Assembly (NCBI GenBank): GCA_000226015.1
Contig: JH154699.1
Coordinates: 5,153-25,461 of the forward strand
Length of the DNA: 20,309 bases
DNA from: Mnemiopsis leidyi
Taxonomy: Eukaryota; Ctenophora; Tentaculata; Lobata; Bolinopsidae
Direction of reading: 5' to 3'
The notes beneath the pieces were generated by a model. That model made no database searches. It saw only the letters and a list, made by a program, of their open reading frames with translations, and was not told where the DNA came from. Positions 9,201-19,179 of this stretch are shown here, one piece after another (position 1 is the stretch's first letter; each line of letters starts with the position of its first letter). The translations under genes were made by a program, and so were the position numbers.

Positions 9201-10662
9201 ACCGTCACGGGATACCCTCCTCGCACACAGGTCATGTTGGTTATTGTAGTGTCAGTGCAGTTCAGTTGGTCTGAGTAGTCGACACAGTAGGGGTATGTCC
9301 CGCCCGCAAACGAGCACCGTGTCCAGTCCGTTAACACCCCGGTTTTCATCTTTCCGGGATTGGAAACGTGTCTTAGACACAGCGGTTCCACGTCACAGCC
9401 TTGTTCATCTTCCTTACTATCACAGTCATCCCATTCATCGCATAGCCAATGTGGAGGTACGTATGAGTAGAAGCCCTCGTAGTCACAGAACATCCCATAG
9501 AGATGACCGTTACATTGAGCTTCGTCGTCACACATTGGACAATCACACTTTTCGTCACACAAATAATTCGAGGACACAGTTACTCGTTTCTCTGGCACCC
9601 TGCACGTGTACGAGTCGGTGTGATTTTGTTCCGAGCAAGTTAATTTTTCCGTGTTCCTACACTCCTTCTCTCCGCACAAATCCTCTGTTCCAAATGTGTA
9701 GTTTCCATTGTCACAGGCTGCGTACGCACAAAGCATGTTCTCAGCGTAGTGCATCTCTTCTATTGAGCTATACCCGCCTTTCAAACTACCTGCATTGCAG
9801 ATAGGAACTGCTCCACACATCTACAAATGTAGCAGTTAGAACGCATGAATTTCTTGGAACAATTTTTCAACTATCAAATAAAATGGACTAAAGGAAAGTT
9901 TACTAGAAAATCTGAAATCTTTATGACAATGATATGAATCCCATTCCATAAAGACCTTTTCGACTTTGCTCAAAAAGCCTAAAATTGTTGCTGATGTCAT
10001 AATGTAAAGGTTGCACTAAAGATTGGACTGCACAGTTAAGACTCACCTGGTAAAACAATGGGTCGTTAGGACAAGCTGCCGAGAACTGCTGATGTTCACA
10101 GCTTCTCTTCACCACCGTGTAATAGTCATCTGAATGTGGACACTTGAAGAACGTTTTCGTCACATTTTTTATGTACAGGATCTTCAGCTGTACATAGTAT
10201 CTTTATGTAGCCATGATACTGGACAATCCCACATTTTGTATCTTCTGAAATTTTTTGTTAAAGCATAGTATAAAAGTCATTTACTTACACAAGTGATAAT
10301 ATCAGTAAATAATTTCGTTCAGACGGTCGATTGAGCTTAGAAATATAAGTTTCGATGATAGTTACTTTTGTAATAAAGATTTAACCTTCAAGATCACCCC
10401 ATGGCACATCAGTTACTTGATTATAAATATATTCAGATGATGTTTTGTAAGTTGTTGCGGTTGCAGTTGTAGCTTTATTTCCTGCCTCAGTCTGGTTGTT
10501 ATCCTGGAATGCGTCTGTTGACGTTCGTGGACCGTTTTCATTATCTGGAGCCTTTGTAGTAGACCCTACACTGTCACCAGCCAGGAATATTTCCTGCTGA
10601 GTCTGCATGGGCGGGAGTAAGTGGAGGAGGACGGAGATGACGATAGCTCGGTAAGTGGGCAT
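6230..10662 (-). CDS. LDLa-domain relaxin-receptor/LGR-type G-protein-coupled receptor
   Basis: Three exons join in phase: 10662-10417, 10187-10047 and 9820-6230, giving 1325 residues. The ATG at 10662 is the first after an in-frame TAG. Residues 1-22 look like a signal peptide (RAIVISVLLHLLP core), followed by a Thr/Asn-rich stretch. Residues 130-685 are Cys-rich with several degenerate LDLa repeats, and two clear ones end the ectodomain (CNLANDCGDFSDE and CDGKPDCNDFSDE). Seven helices occupy about 692-1040. Diagnostic motifs are ALGDFMIGIYL in helix 2, TDFCCWIPF in helix 6 and PINSVINPLLY in helix 7. FYGNAGVC in extracellular loop 2 resembles the RXFP1/2 motif as I recall it. The usual DRY is replaced by LTRVIRM. 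No leucine-rich repeats are visible, unlike RXFP1/2 or mollusc GRL101. Extracellular loop 2 is about 90 residues. A tail of about 285 residues rich in Ser, Glu and Lys follows. The ligand is unknown; G-protein coupling at the plasma membrane is expected from the family. The exon 1 donor (CAA|gtaact) is weak but is the only one in phase. Confidence 0.88.
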
Positions 10663-12313
10663 CCCGGCCTTGAGTTGTTCTTCCCTCTATGAAATATAAC
10701 ATTTGTTATCAACTGAACTGCTCAAAGGGCTGAAACATCTAGTTTAGTCATACTCATATCTCATGAACTTTTACTGTTCTATATTGAAGATCTGATGGGT
10801 GCAGTTTGAAAAGATTTGATTCAGTTACTTTGAATGCTTCAGCCAATCCTTTTGTGCTCAAATATATACTGTACAAACCTAGCATTTCATTTGACAGATT
10901 TACTGATAAAGTATCAGTTTCGTCATATTGAAGTTAAAATCAGCAAGACAAGAGAAATGTGGCTAAATGAGAACATTCTAAAACAAATAGGGATATGAAC
11001 GGCATAAAATATAAACAAGCCATAAAGCCCGCTAGGTAATTACTAAAGCCGTTATGTGGTTAATTTGCACACATTGTCAGCAATTAGCTATGGTATGTTT
11101 CCGTTTCTGTGGCTCTGAAATTTTCCGTTCTATAGAGCCCGTGAGTATCAGTTGTAAAGCTCTTCACTGTTGCACTAAATAGAAAATGTAAATTTTCAGA
11201 CTGATAAAAATTCAACAATCTAGATTTTAAGTTTGTTCAAAAGAATATTAAAATGAAGAAAAAAACGTTGTAGTTTGACACGGGTTTTGAAGACTTGAAA
11301 GAGATCATGCCGGTATAGTCAGTATAATCAGTATAGTTAACTAAACAACAAATATGACATGTCAGCTCTCAAATGATGTCGCGGTGGTGTTGCACGTCCT
11401 CACAGCCTTTCTAATGGTATTGTTTATTAGCATACTTAACTATACACACCTTCCTACATAGAAAGCAGGCGTGTCGGTTAATGGGACAGTGTGTTTCTCA
11501 TTCTCCGCAGAGAAATAAGTATGTCCCTCATTGAGAACACAGATGTATCACTGCTGGAAATTAAGATAGGTTTTGCAGACGTTCTAAAATTGTAACTTGT
11601 ATTACAATGATGTTTACGTATAAAAAATTGATGAAAACTTTGTACGTTTACAGTATTTAAAGTCAAGTTAAAGCTCAATGTAATGAAAAATAGAAAATAC
11701 TAAATAGAAACCACCTTCAAAGTTTTCTAAAATCAAAATTACTTTACTTATATATGGCGGTTGGGGGTTAGCACTTCTCTTAAATACAGTGTTTAGGAGA
11801 TTAGCGTTATATGACGATGTTAACAAAATCCCACCTTTCCCAACGAGTATATCTGTGTGGACCACTTTTGTGGAAGGCCCCTATTCAAGTCTCCTAATGT
11901 AGGTAGTCCGACAATAGAATGTAACTGACGTGTGATTTGAGGCTCAGAACTTGAGGTTCGTGTTATTCGTCCCAATATGTCTTTCTCATCCTCTTCCTGA
12001 AGAAGTGACGGTCATCTTACTGCATTCATATGTCAACAATAGCACAGATCATTCGTTTATCTTTAGAGGTTGAGTGTTTATCGTTCCCGCTTTTCATGCA
12101 TCTACATTACGCTTGTCGTAGTTTGGGGTTAAGCAATAAAAATCTCACATAAGAGGTAAAAATGATAACAGTTCAACCTGAGAATTATGTTGGAAAAAGA
12201 CTAAATTGGATACAAGTATAATTTTAACTTGTACGGTTTTTGGTATTTTCCTTTAAAATTGTCATATCATTTAGTTGACATAATTTTGTGCTTGGTTTCA
12301 GGCGTTTTGAGAA
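10663..12313. other. Spacer upstream of the GPCR gene; no firm gene
   Basis: AT-rich sequence between the GPCR start (minus strand) and the next plus-strand candidate exon. It probably contains the GPCR promoter and 5' UTR: an AG at the end of a pyrimidine-poor tract about 27 bases upstream of the ATG could be the acceptor of a 5' UTR intron. No TATA box can be assigned with confidence. One very small membrane ORF at 11354-11461 is listed separately. Confidence 0.5.
11354..11461 (+). CDS. Possible 35-residue single-pass membrane micropeptide
   Basis: ATG at 11354 (A at position -3) opens a 35-codon frame ending at TAG 11459-11461. The product has a short polar N-terminus with an acidic residue, one hydrophobic run of about 20 residues (VVLHVLTAFLMVLFISIL) and a short polar end NYTHLPT. 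Size and shape are like known membrane micropeptides such as the sarcolipin/sarcolamban class, but I do not recognise the sequence. A frame this short can arise by chance. Its base composition is richer in G and C than the flanking DNA. Confidence 0.2.
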   Translation: MTCQLSNDVAVVLHVLTAFLMVLFISILNYTHLPT

Positions 12314-12351
12314 ATGTGTGACAAAGATTGGAACGAGACAACACACACTAC
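12314..12351 (+). CDS. Possible short first coding exon (MCDKDWNETTHT...)
   Basis: ATG at 12314 reads 12 codons plus two bases to a strong donor AC|gtatgt at 12352. It would leave phase 2, which is exactly what the candidate exon at 14468 needs, adding an N-terminus to that protein. The sequence is too short to judge alone. An acceptor-like tttcag lies 13 bases upstream of the ATG, so the exon could also be internal. Confidence 0.2.
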
Positions 12352-14467
12352 GTATGTGGGAAGTTGAACTGTTGGTCTCTCTCTACCCTCACAGTATCAA
12401 TACTCCGGCTATATTCAATGTTATTTATGTCATTTGACTGGCATATATTTGACTGGCATATGATTTACCCTGTTTGGATGCTGAAAACATTTGCCTGGCT
12501 CATGGAAAACTTGCGGCGTGATTTTTTTGAAGAAAAGTGGACCATGAAATAGAACAAAGGAGTTGAATGTTGGTTTTTTCGATGTTCTATTTATTTTAAC
12601 TGTATGTTGTTGCCTCTTACCAATCTTTCCCTTTTCACAAAACAAAATTGCTGCATTTAAAACGTGCGCCGTTTTGGGAAGTGGAATATATCCTGTGCAA
12701 ATAAAATCCTAGCCGGGGCTCAGCGCCTAGTTTTAGCGATATCTGGGCCCGATTCAATTTTAATCTAAATTTTCGATTTACTCATTATTTGGCATTACTA
12801 CTGTACTAGTAATTTATTTTATACACTTTAGCGAATTTCGAAAATGTCACATTTTCGTTTCGTAAGAATATTTATTTTTCAAGAATGATCTGACCAGAAG
12901 ACATGATATATATTTCTGTAGGTTCATCCTTCTTTACTTTTACCACACTAAAGTCCCAGTGTATTCTTTCTAAAATTCCTATTTAAAATTGGGACTTGTC
13001 TGAAACAAGACGTTGAGTAGACTCACATGAGCCAAATAATCTGACTCCTTGCACGATATACTCAGACCGGGGGGGGCCTTCCGCTTTTATTGTGTCGTAT
13101 CTTTTAGATTTGGTTAGGCAAATGATGAGGAGCTCTTGCCATCTTATCTTAGTATTTTTCATTCAGACAATAATTTATCATTAAGCTATTTTAGATCAGC
13201 AGAGTACAAATCATCTTTCAATAAGAAAAACCTATTCTCCAATTTACCTGACTTTATTGCCTCCGGCCCCCCCCCCCCTCCCCCGTTTTTCCCAAATTGT
13301 AGAGACTGCCGAGTTTCTTGCTTTACAAAATTTTCTTTTAACAGAGCATTTCAGGTGATCGCGTAAAAATCTATATTTCCGATTACAAGTACAACTTGCT
13401 TCCCTTCATTTCTATTTCTACTACCCAATCACGATTTCCAAATTTCGGTCATGCATCACGAAGGTATAGAAAAAGATTAGAGCTAGTCGACAGAAGACAC
13501 GTGATCAGAAATGTGGCAAGAGTTTTTGTTTGCTCTCAGAGCTCTTTTGACGGCCTACATCTTCACCCTTCTCCTTCAATGTGCGCTCTTTTTCTGTGGA
13601 AGAAGACTGAGGTTGGAATTCTATTCTCATGCTTAGTTTGATTAGATTCCTGTGGAATATGTTGTTGTTTGATCGAATAGTTTGTCTTGCACTACAGCAA
13701 ATTTCAAATTTGTGAATGGTTTATTCTATTCTTTTTTGGATATTTTGTCTTTTATTGGGTTGGGTTTTACTTGGGTTTTACTGGGTTTTCTGCTAGACTA
13801 AGTAACTCAAAACTGATCGATCAACCCCCCCCCACCCTGGTTTTTAGTCTTTAAAGATTTGGACAATTACCTCGCCCCCACGGCTGGGCCCCATCCCACA
13901 CCCTTCATCCTTCCTGCACATAGCCCCTTTACTTAGACTGGCAAAACTTATCTTTTATCCTTTTGTGGGTCCTCAGCTCTAGCGATTCTGCTGCAGCAGC
14001 TCATCCACACATGAAAATAGTAAAGCTATTTTGCATTAATTACACTGCTAGTGCTACAACTTGTGATGGCCTTAATTTCACTGCTAATACTAGTGATCCC
14101 TTCACTTTCAGAGGGAAGCGGCTAGACCAGAGAAATACGACCATGTACGCCCTGGTTATCATCTCCTTCTTTCTCACAGACACACAGCTCGCTATAAACA
14201 TGTGGGGATCTCGGGTAGCCGGAACTTCTGCACGAGTCTGTAAAACATGGCGTGGGGTTAGTGCACTTTGGTCGTCATGTTTTCACTTATTTGAATCTGT
14301 ACTCTATTTTAACATTGAACGAATAAGCAATAATCTTCTTTTCAATTCATTTCTTCTGTCACTGCACAGCCTTCAATAAACAAGGTGACTGGGAGGAATT
14401 TTAAGGTTTCAAAACCGTGAAAATTTCATAGCACGTTGAACAAATTGTAATGAACTAAAATTATCAG
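12352..14467. other. Non-coding stretch with homopolymer tracts
   Basis: No exon is convincing. It holds G8 at 13069-13076, C12 at 13267-13278 and C9 at 13825-13833, and a GGGTTTTA-like simple repeat at 13757-13790. An open stretch at 14112-14253 follows an acceptor-like ttcactttcag and contains a hydrophobic run (YALVIISFFL), ending at a donor-like CGTGGG|gttagt. Its phase does not fit the exon at 14468, so it is not called. Confidence 0.4.
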
Positions 14468-14740
14468 ACACTTATCAATTGATAATTTGGACAATGGGCG
14501 GGACTTGCTGAATATCGAGAGGACATTCAGTGGGGATATAGCGGAATGTACCTTGTCAGAGGACCTGATTGTAAAGTACAATCTCCCAGATTTCGGTGAT
14601 ACTATATCCAATGTGTATGATCCCTGTTACCGTTCTGTTGTGGTCCAGACAGAGGTTCTTCTACCAGCTGAATATGATAAAGAGGACAGCCTCCAGGTGT
14701 CTGATTTGTCTCAGCAAGTACATCATTGTCCCTACTTTGG
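14468..14740 (+). CDS. Candidate exon, unrecognised acidic protein segment
   Basis: An open frame of 91 codons runs from an acceptor-like ttatcag (exon start 14468, entered in phase 2) to a strong donor GG|gtgagt at 14741. The product is soluble and acidic (for example FSGDIAECTLSEDLIVKYN and LPAEYDKEDSLQVSDL), without hydrophobic segments, and its composition looks like real protein. There is no ATG near its start, so it needs an upstream exon; 12314-12351 fits the phase. It leaves two bases over, whereas the next candidate exon at 15105 needs one, so another small exon or a different partner is required. I recognise no family. Confidence 0.45.
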
Positions 14741-15104
14741 GTGAGTTACACAGATACTAAACATGATTACTACTTTACTATGTCTTCATTCCTTTCTCAC
14801 TTTCTTCTATCTAAATCTTACCACCTTTGATTTCTTTTAATTTTTCTCCTATAGCAATCTCCTTAAAGTTAATCCTAACGTAGCTAAATTTTTTGAATTT
14901 GAATAATCATATTTCACGAGTTTGCCATCTGAATTAGATAGATTGTAAATAGTTTTGAAAACACTTTTTTAATAATACTTTGGCGCCTCAGACATCCACA
15001 AAAAATCATGACAAATGTCACTTTGAACTTAGATTATATAGTATCAGTATGAAAAATAGCTCTTGATATAGATATAAGATAACTAACCGCACATTCATTG
15101 TCAG

Positions 15105-15216
15105 TGCTATTTGTGGGTTTGGTGGCTTTCTTCATAGTACTCTACTACACACCACACTTTGACATAATGGAATACAAAGTTGCTAACGGACTTTGTAGAT
15201 CAGGAAAATCAAGCAG
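15105..15216 (+). CDS. Candidate exon encoding a transmembrane helix
   Basis: Between the acceptor cattgtcag and the donor AGCAG|gtaaat, only one frame is open. It encodes a clear membrane helix (LFVGLVAFFIVLYY) followed by a basic/polar stretch, YKVANGLCRSGKSS. The frame needs one leftover base upstream and leaves two downstream. Neither the exon at 14468 nor the acceptor at 15739 fits this directly. The second AG of a CAGCAG at 15762-15767 would restore the frame into the next exon, though it lacks a pyrimidine tract. It could be part of the same gene as 14468-14740 and 15739-16764, or a fragment. Confidence 0.4.
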
Positions 15217-15299
15217 GTAAATTCTATAACCGGTAGTTCTACTTCCACCCCAAGTGGGTCATCTCAAATTCAAATCTTTTATGCTTCAAAGTTTATACT

Positions 15300-15364
15300 C
15301 TCGCATATATGCGAGTCAATTTCCCTATTAAATCTGAATATATACAGATTAAATAGTGAAATTG
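15300..15364. repeat. Perfect 16-base palindrome followed by a 20-base-stem hairpin
   Basis: CTCGCATATATGCGAG at 15300-15315 is its own reverse complement. Right after it, 15317-15336 pairs with 15345-15364 at 18 of 20 positions around the loop AATATATA. Both lie directly before a copy of the dispersed repeat that starts at 15364. Confidence 0.85.
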
Positions 15365-15445
15365 TCGTGGTTATACCCGGAACCGACTCTCGCAGCTCAA
15401 AGCTTAACGTTTTGTTAGAACGTAAGACGGATTTAATCTCGTCAA
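15364..15445 (+). repeat. Dispersed repeat, copy 1
   Basis: This copy starts GTCGTGGTTATACCCGGAAC and ends GTTAGAACGTAAGACGGATT...ATCTCGTCAA. The same ending recurs at 17160-17216 and 17330-17397. A palindromic hairpin sits immediately upstream. Confidence 0.7.
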
Positions 15446-15738
15446 ATTGTAAAATTGTTGTGATATTAGTAATATTTTTTTAAAACGATGTCTCAGTTTC
15501 AGCTCAATATTCCGAAGTTTGGGAATCCTCTGTATCATCGCACTTCATTGTATTTTACTTTACCTCTTCCTTAAACCACTTAAAGAGAACATGAAATCCG
15601 AAGCTAACAGTGCTGGTTTGTAAAGACAAAGTTTTTACCGTTTCTACGTTTTAAGCCTACTCCGTATGTCGCCATTCAAAATGACTATTTAACAGCAAAC
15701 TCTGCTTTGCACAAGTCTAAGTTACGCTTTTACCACAG

Positions 15739-16764
15739 GTCGCATAATGGAAGTTAAAGGGAGCAGCAGAGGATCCCACATAACTCACTTTAAATCCATA
15801 AAGGACTTAGACCATGCTCTGATTAAGAAACTAGCCATCATAACCGGTGTTGTAATTGCAGCTGATATATTGTGTGTGGCGCTTTACGTTCTTCTAAAAA
15901 AGTAGGTGACTGCATAGATGTATTAAACCAGATAGAATCGATTTCTAAATTTAAGACTTCTTATAAGACTCCTTATCATAGATCATGTTCTTTTATTTCA
16001 CCAGATTCACCTTAACGCTAATTACCTCTAGGCTAGAAGTAGATTTGTCGTCCCAGCAGCTAGCACTAGACATACAGGTGGTCATCACCTCAGTCAGTAA
16101 TGTCATGTGTTGGAAACACTGGAGAGATATTATCTACCCTAACCGCTGGGTGTTTTGTTTTCAACGTAACTGGAGGAAGAGGTCAACCGGGGGTAACTAT
16201 TCTTTTAGATGTTTAATTACTACTCTTAGTCCTTCGCTTTTAGGCTTACCAATTTTCTCCACGATTCTTATCATTGTAACCACCAGCCACCAGGAAATTC
16301 TGTTTTCACAACCCATTCTTGTTCAATCGTCCATTTCGGTTTACGACATTTCTCAAGACAGTTTTTCCTGGTGTTTTGGGCCTCAAATCTCTTTTAAACT
16401 TGTACTAAAGGTTCAGAATATCGAACTTAGAATATGTATAAATTTTAAGATAAATCAGCTTACTATAATAAGTTCTCGGAAGGTTAGTTAATCACTACTA
16501 AATTCTCAATTAAGCATTACTTTCGCTGTAAGGATTTTGAGTCTCTCCAGATGCCCAACTGATTTAAAACTTTGCTGATTCCAAACTTTGGCTTAAATAT
16601 GTACATGAAACTAAATCCATCTATCTCAATTTAATAGTCTTTGAGTTTGTGTCCTATTTGCAGGAAGTTGCAGCAGTTCAGCACACATTCACCAGTCTCG
16701 TAGAAACCAAGACGCTCTCCCTATGGTTGTACAACAAAAAGGATTCGAGTTACCCGCCGTATAA
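15739..16764 (+). CDS. Unrecognised single-pass membrane protein (three exons in phase)
   Basis: Exons 15739-15901, 16005-16192 and 16664-16764 join in phase with GT...AG junctions and end at TAA. An ATG at 15747 could be the start, giving 147 residues; otherwise the first exon continues an upstream one. Residues 1-31 from that ATG are polar and basic (KGSSRGSHITHFKSIKDLD). A membrane helix of about 21 residues follows (LAIITGVVIAADILCVALYVLL), then an outer or lumenal segment with WKHWRDIIYPNRWVF. The tail GFELPAV is read from the last exon in one of two open frames. Alternatively the second exon runs on without splicing to a stop at 16489-16491, adding about 100 residues with another hydrophobic run (LGLPIFSTILIIVTTS). 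I recognise no family. The candidate exons at 14468 and 15105 may belong to it. Exon reality is moderately supported; the full model is uncertain. Confidence 0.45.
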
Positions 16765-17159
16765 GCAATATGTCTCTCTTCCAATTTGGAATATTAGGAT
16801 ATTTTCGTTTCGCCGTACCGGCTCCTACTGTAGAGCAATAATTGAATTTAGAGATGTCAAAGGTTGAAGTTAAACGGAAGAGTGCTTTTTGTTGATATTG
16901 ATGGATATATTAGCCCTCTAATCAGATTATCTTATTTTTTAAACAGTGTTTAATTGTTAATGTTATTCTTAATCGAACGATGTTTGAGCTGAACGTTGAC
17001 TATTTACCTATTCAATGATTATTGATTTGACTTTTCTAACCACAGCACTATCATTGATGGATCTTTTTATTTATTATGATTCAACATTGGTCAAATTTTG
17101 AGGCTTGTTATGTTAATTAGATCTGACAAACTTTTTGTTATTCATGAAAAGATTGTCAA

Positions 17160-17216
17160 GGTGTTACCCGACTCGCGCGTTAGAACGTTAGAGTTAGACG
17201 GATATCATCTCGTCAA
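17160..17216 (+). repeat. Dispersed repeat, copy 2 (short)
   Basis: This copy starts GGTGTTACCCGACTCGCGCG and ends AGACGGATATCATCTCGTCAA-like, shared with copies at 15364-15445 and 17330-17397. It is shorter at the left than copy 1 and ends about 50 bases before a 32-base palindrome. Confidence 0.65.
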
Positions 17217-17265
17217 TGAAAGGAAAGACTGCACAGATAATATTGATGAACTCTAGAACCAGACC

Positions 17266-17297
17266 ATTGATTTAGTCATCTAGATGGCTAAATCAAT
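17266..17297. repeat. Near-perfect 32-base palindrome
   Basis: The two halves, ATTGATTTAGTCATCT and AGATGGCTAAATCAAT, are reverse complements apart from one mismatched pair. It lies between dispersed repeat copies 2 and 3, as the hairpin at 15317-15364 lies before copy 1. Confidence 0.9.
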
Positions 17298-17329
17298 TGC
17301 CGGCTAAATAACGTCTTAGTCTTACTCTT

Positions 17330-17397
17330 GTCGCGGTGATACTCGACTTACGCAGCTAAACACAAGTTAGAACGGAAGACGGGTATAATCTCGTCAA
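17330..17397 (+). repeat. Dispersed repeat, copy 3
   Basis: This copy starts GTCGCGGTGATACTCGACTT and ends AGTTAGAACGGAAGACGGGT...ATAATCTCGTCAA, very close to copy 1. It is flanked on both sides by TCTTACTCTTAGTCTTACG-like sequence (17312-17329 and 17398-17416), perhaps a target duplication or part of the unit. Confidence 0.7.
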
Positions 17398-17760
17398 TCT
17401 TACTCTTAGTCTTACGTTATTTGCAAGTTCTGCTTTCCCCCTACGTCCTTAATCCTAGTCCCAAGTGCATGTTCCCATTCCAACCTTTTGCAAGGCTTCA
17501 GATTTGACTCGCACGCGGCAGCCAGGCTGCAGGCCGGGACCGTAAAGTTAAACGTAACGTGTAGGTCAAGGTGATCAGCTTTGTTAGTATGTGGTAATGG
17601 TATGCCAGATACATAATACACGTTTTGTCGTGTAGGGTCAGACAATTCGCCCGTTAGCGCGACAGTAGGTTACCAACTTACAAGTACAGCCCCGCGGTTG
17701 TCAAGGCTAAATTAAACCCGTTTCACAGCTTTGCTGGTCTCGTTAGACTTGTCTTATTTT

Positions 17761-17951
17761 GTCCGACCATCGTTCGAAGCGAGTAGAAAATACAAAATAA
17801 AATTTGTCAAGGTGCGCGCTGCCGTTAAACGGATATGATTTTTCAGGAGGTGCCGCAGCAACTTGAGGCTTCACCGATACGACACTTACCTGACTTAGTC
17901 CGACCCTCATTCGAAGTGAGAATAAAATGTCGGGAGGGTACGCGCTGTCGT
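17761..17951 (+). repeat. Diverged direct duplication in a G+C-richer block
   Basis: GTCCGACCATCGTTCGAAGCGAG at 17761 onward and its relative at 17898 onward (GTCCGACCCTCATTCGAAGTG) share a run continuing through AATAAAAT...GTC to GCGCGCTG/ACGCGCTGTCG. Copies span about 17761-17826 and 17898-17951. The block is rich in CpG and has no supported coding frame. Confidence 0.6.
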
Positions 17952-18248
17952 ACAATACGACACGCGTACGCCGTGCGTTAAAATACGGACGATGCGACGA
18001 CGTACGTTGCGCGCGCAATTAACGCGCAGACTTCTATCGCGCTCACGCAGTTGGGTCAAATGATCTCGCATTTTCCAACACTTGTCTCTGTAGACCCTCT
18101 CGACCTTCAGTGACGCGATTTTGCTGTTGGTCGGGTTTTTTATCAGCTGATTAGGTGAAAAATATTGTGCGATCCTTCTCTTTTTCCGCATACAGAATCT
18201 AGTTGCATCGATTTTAGATAATAGATATTACAATGACACAAACCGAAA

Positions 18249-18283
18249 ATTCCAGTATGTGATCATTTGGCTAATACTGGAAT
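18249..18283. repeat. Perfect 10-base inverted repeat with 15-base loop
   Basis: ATTCCAGTAT at 18249-18258 pairs exactly with ATACTGGAAT at 18274-18283. No gene is near enough to give it a role. Confidence 0.8.
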
Positions 18284-19105
18284 GGTCTGGAGGCTGAAGT
18301 CCCTTAGTGATACAGGGCTATCTAAGAATCCCCGATTGTCTCTAAACGATCAAAATTTAAGACAGTAAAATATCTTTCTTCAAAGTTCAAAACCTTTAAT
18401 TGTTACATCGTGTAACATTTGACAAATCACATAAGCTGCATCATATTGGTTACAAATCATTAAATCAAATTCATTGCCTTTTGGCGATCCTTTCAATTTA
18501 CAAAATAACATCAGGAATAATGTTTCCCTTCTTATATAACATTAACACTCTTCAATACAAAATTGTAGCTCACAATCGAGCAAAATAAAGCTGAATCACA
18601 CTGAAATAATACAAAACAATAAAACACTTCTTTTGGATTTGACTGACGAATGCAAGACAAGTCAAAAACTTACTTTGTTGATTTTTCTACAATCTAGATA
18701 AAATTCTAGTTAAATGGCTGAACACCGAGAAAAGATGTCAATGTAGTTAAGAATTCATCATAAAAACAACAGTAGAAAATATATAATTTGAACATTTAAG
18801 ATTGGTTGATCGCCCCAGATTTGAAAGCAAGCCCGGCATATATTTTAAGAATATTTTCTCAACTTGCTACCACTATTTCGTAATAGAATGATTTAAATTG
18901 ATTGTTAATTGTATCAGAATGAAAGTGCAGAAATAACGTCTCATCAATAATCGAATAATTCACAATGGCCAATTAGATGGTCATGTCATCCAGAATAAAA
19001 TGGTTCAGTCCAGACCTTCAATTTGCAAAACTTAATTATCATTTTAGGCGATAATTAAACCCAGCCGAGTAAATTTCTTCCTTCACGCTAAACTGTCACA
19101 ACATC

Positions 19106-19111
19106 TTTAAT
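19106..19111 (-). terminator. Possible polyadenylation signal ATTAAA for NPC1
   Basis: TTTAAT on the plus strand is ATTAAA on the minus strand, about 70 bases after the NPC1 stop. It is the nearest canonical or common variant hexamer seen; no AATAAA was found closer. Confidence 0.35.
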
Positions 19112-19179
19112 TTGACAATATGCTAGCAATCTGAAACTAATAGCTCTACTCTAAAATAAGTCTACACTTGTGGCCAACC

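Larger units (their letters stand above)
16765..19105. other. Spacer between the membrane-protein locus and NPC1
   Basis: No gene is supported. The first 100 bases stay open in one frame of the last exon of the upstream locus, to TGA at 16865-16867. The stretch then holds two copies of the dispersed repeat, a 32-base palindrome, a G+C-richer block from about 17480 to 18060 with an internal duplication, and a 10-base inverted repeat near 18265. From 18360 to 19100 it is plain AT-rich DNA, with an AATAAA on the plus strand at about 18583 that has no gene in front of it. Confidence 0.5.

Noticed and set aside
12328-12552. 74-codon plus-strand ORF
   Set aside because: It begins inside a stretch better read as a short exon plus donor, contains an internal tandem repeat (TTTGACTGGCATAT) and has no family signal.
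13136-13641. Two plus-strand ORFs of about 80 codons
   Set aside because: One runs through a poly-C tract as polyproline, and neither has convincing splice borders, family motifs or protein-like composition.
14112-14253. Candidate exon with hydrophobic run YALVIISFFL
   Set aside because: Borders are plausible but its phase does not fit any neighbour and two other frames are open for much of it; mentioned only within the spacer entry.
17743-18191. Two overlapping minus-strand ORFs rich in Arg
   Set aside because: They arise from the CpG-rich duplicated block; arginine richness reflects CG codons rather than a protein family.
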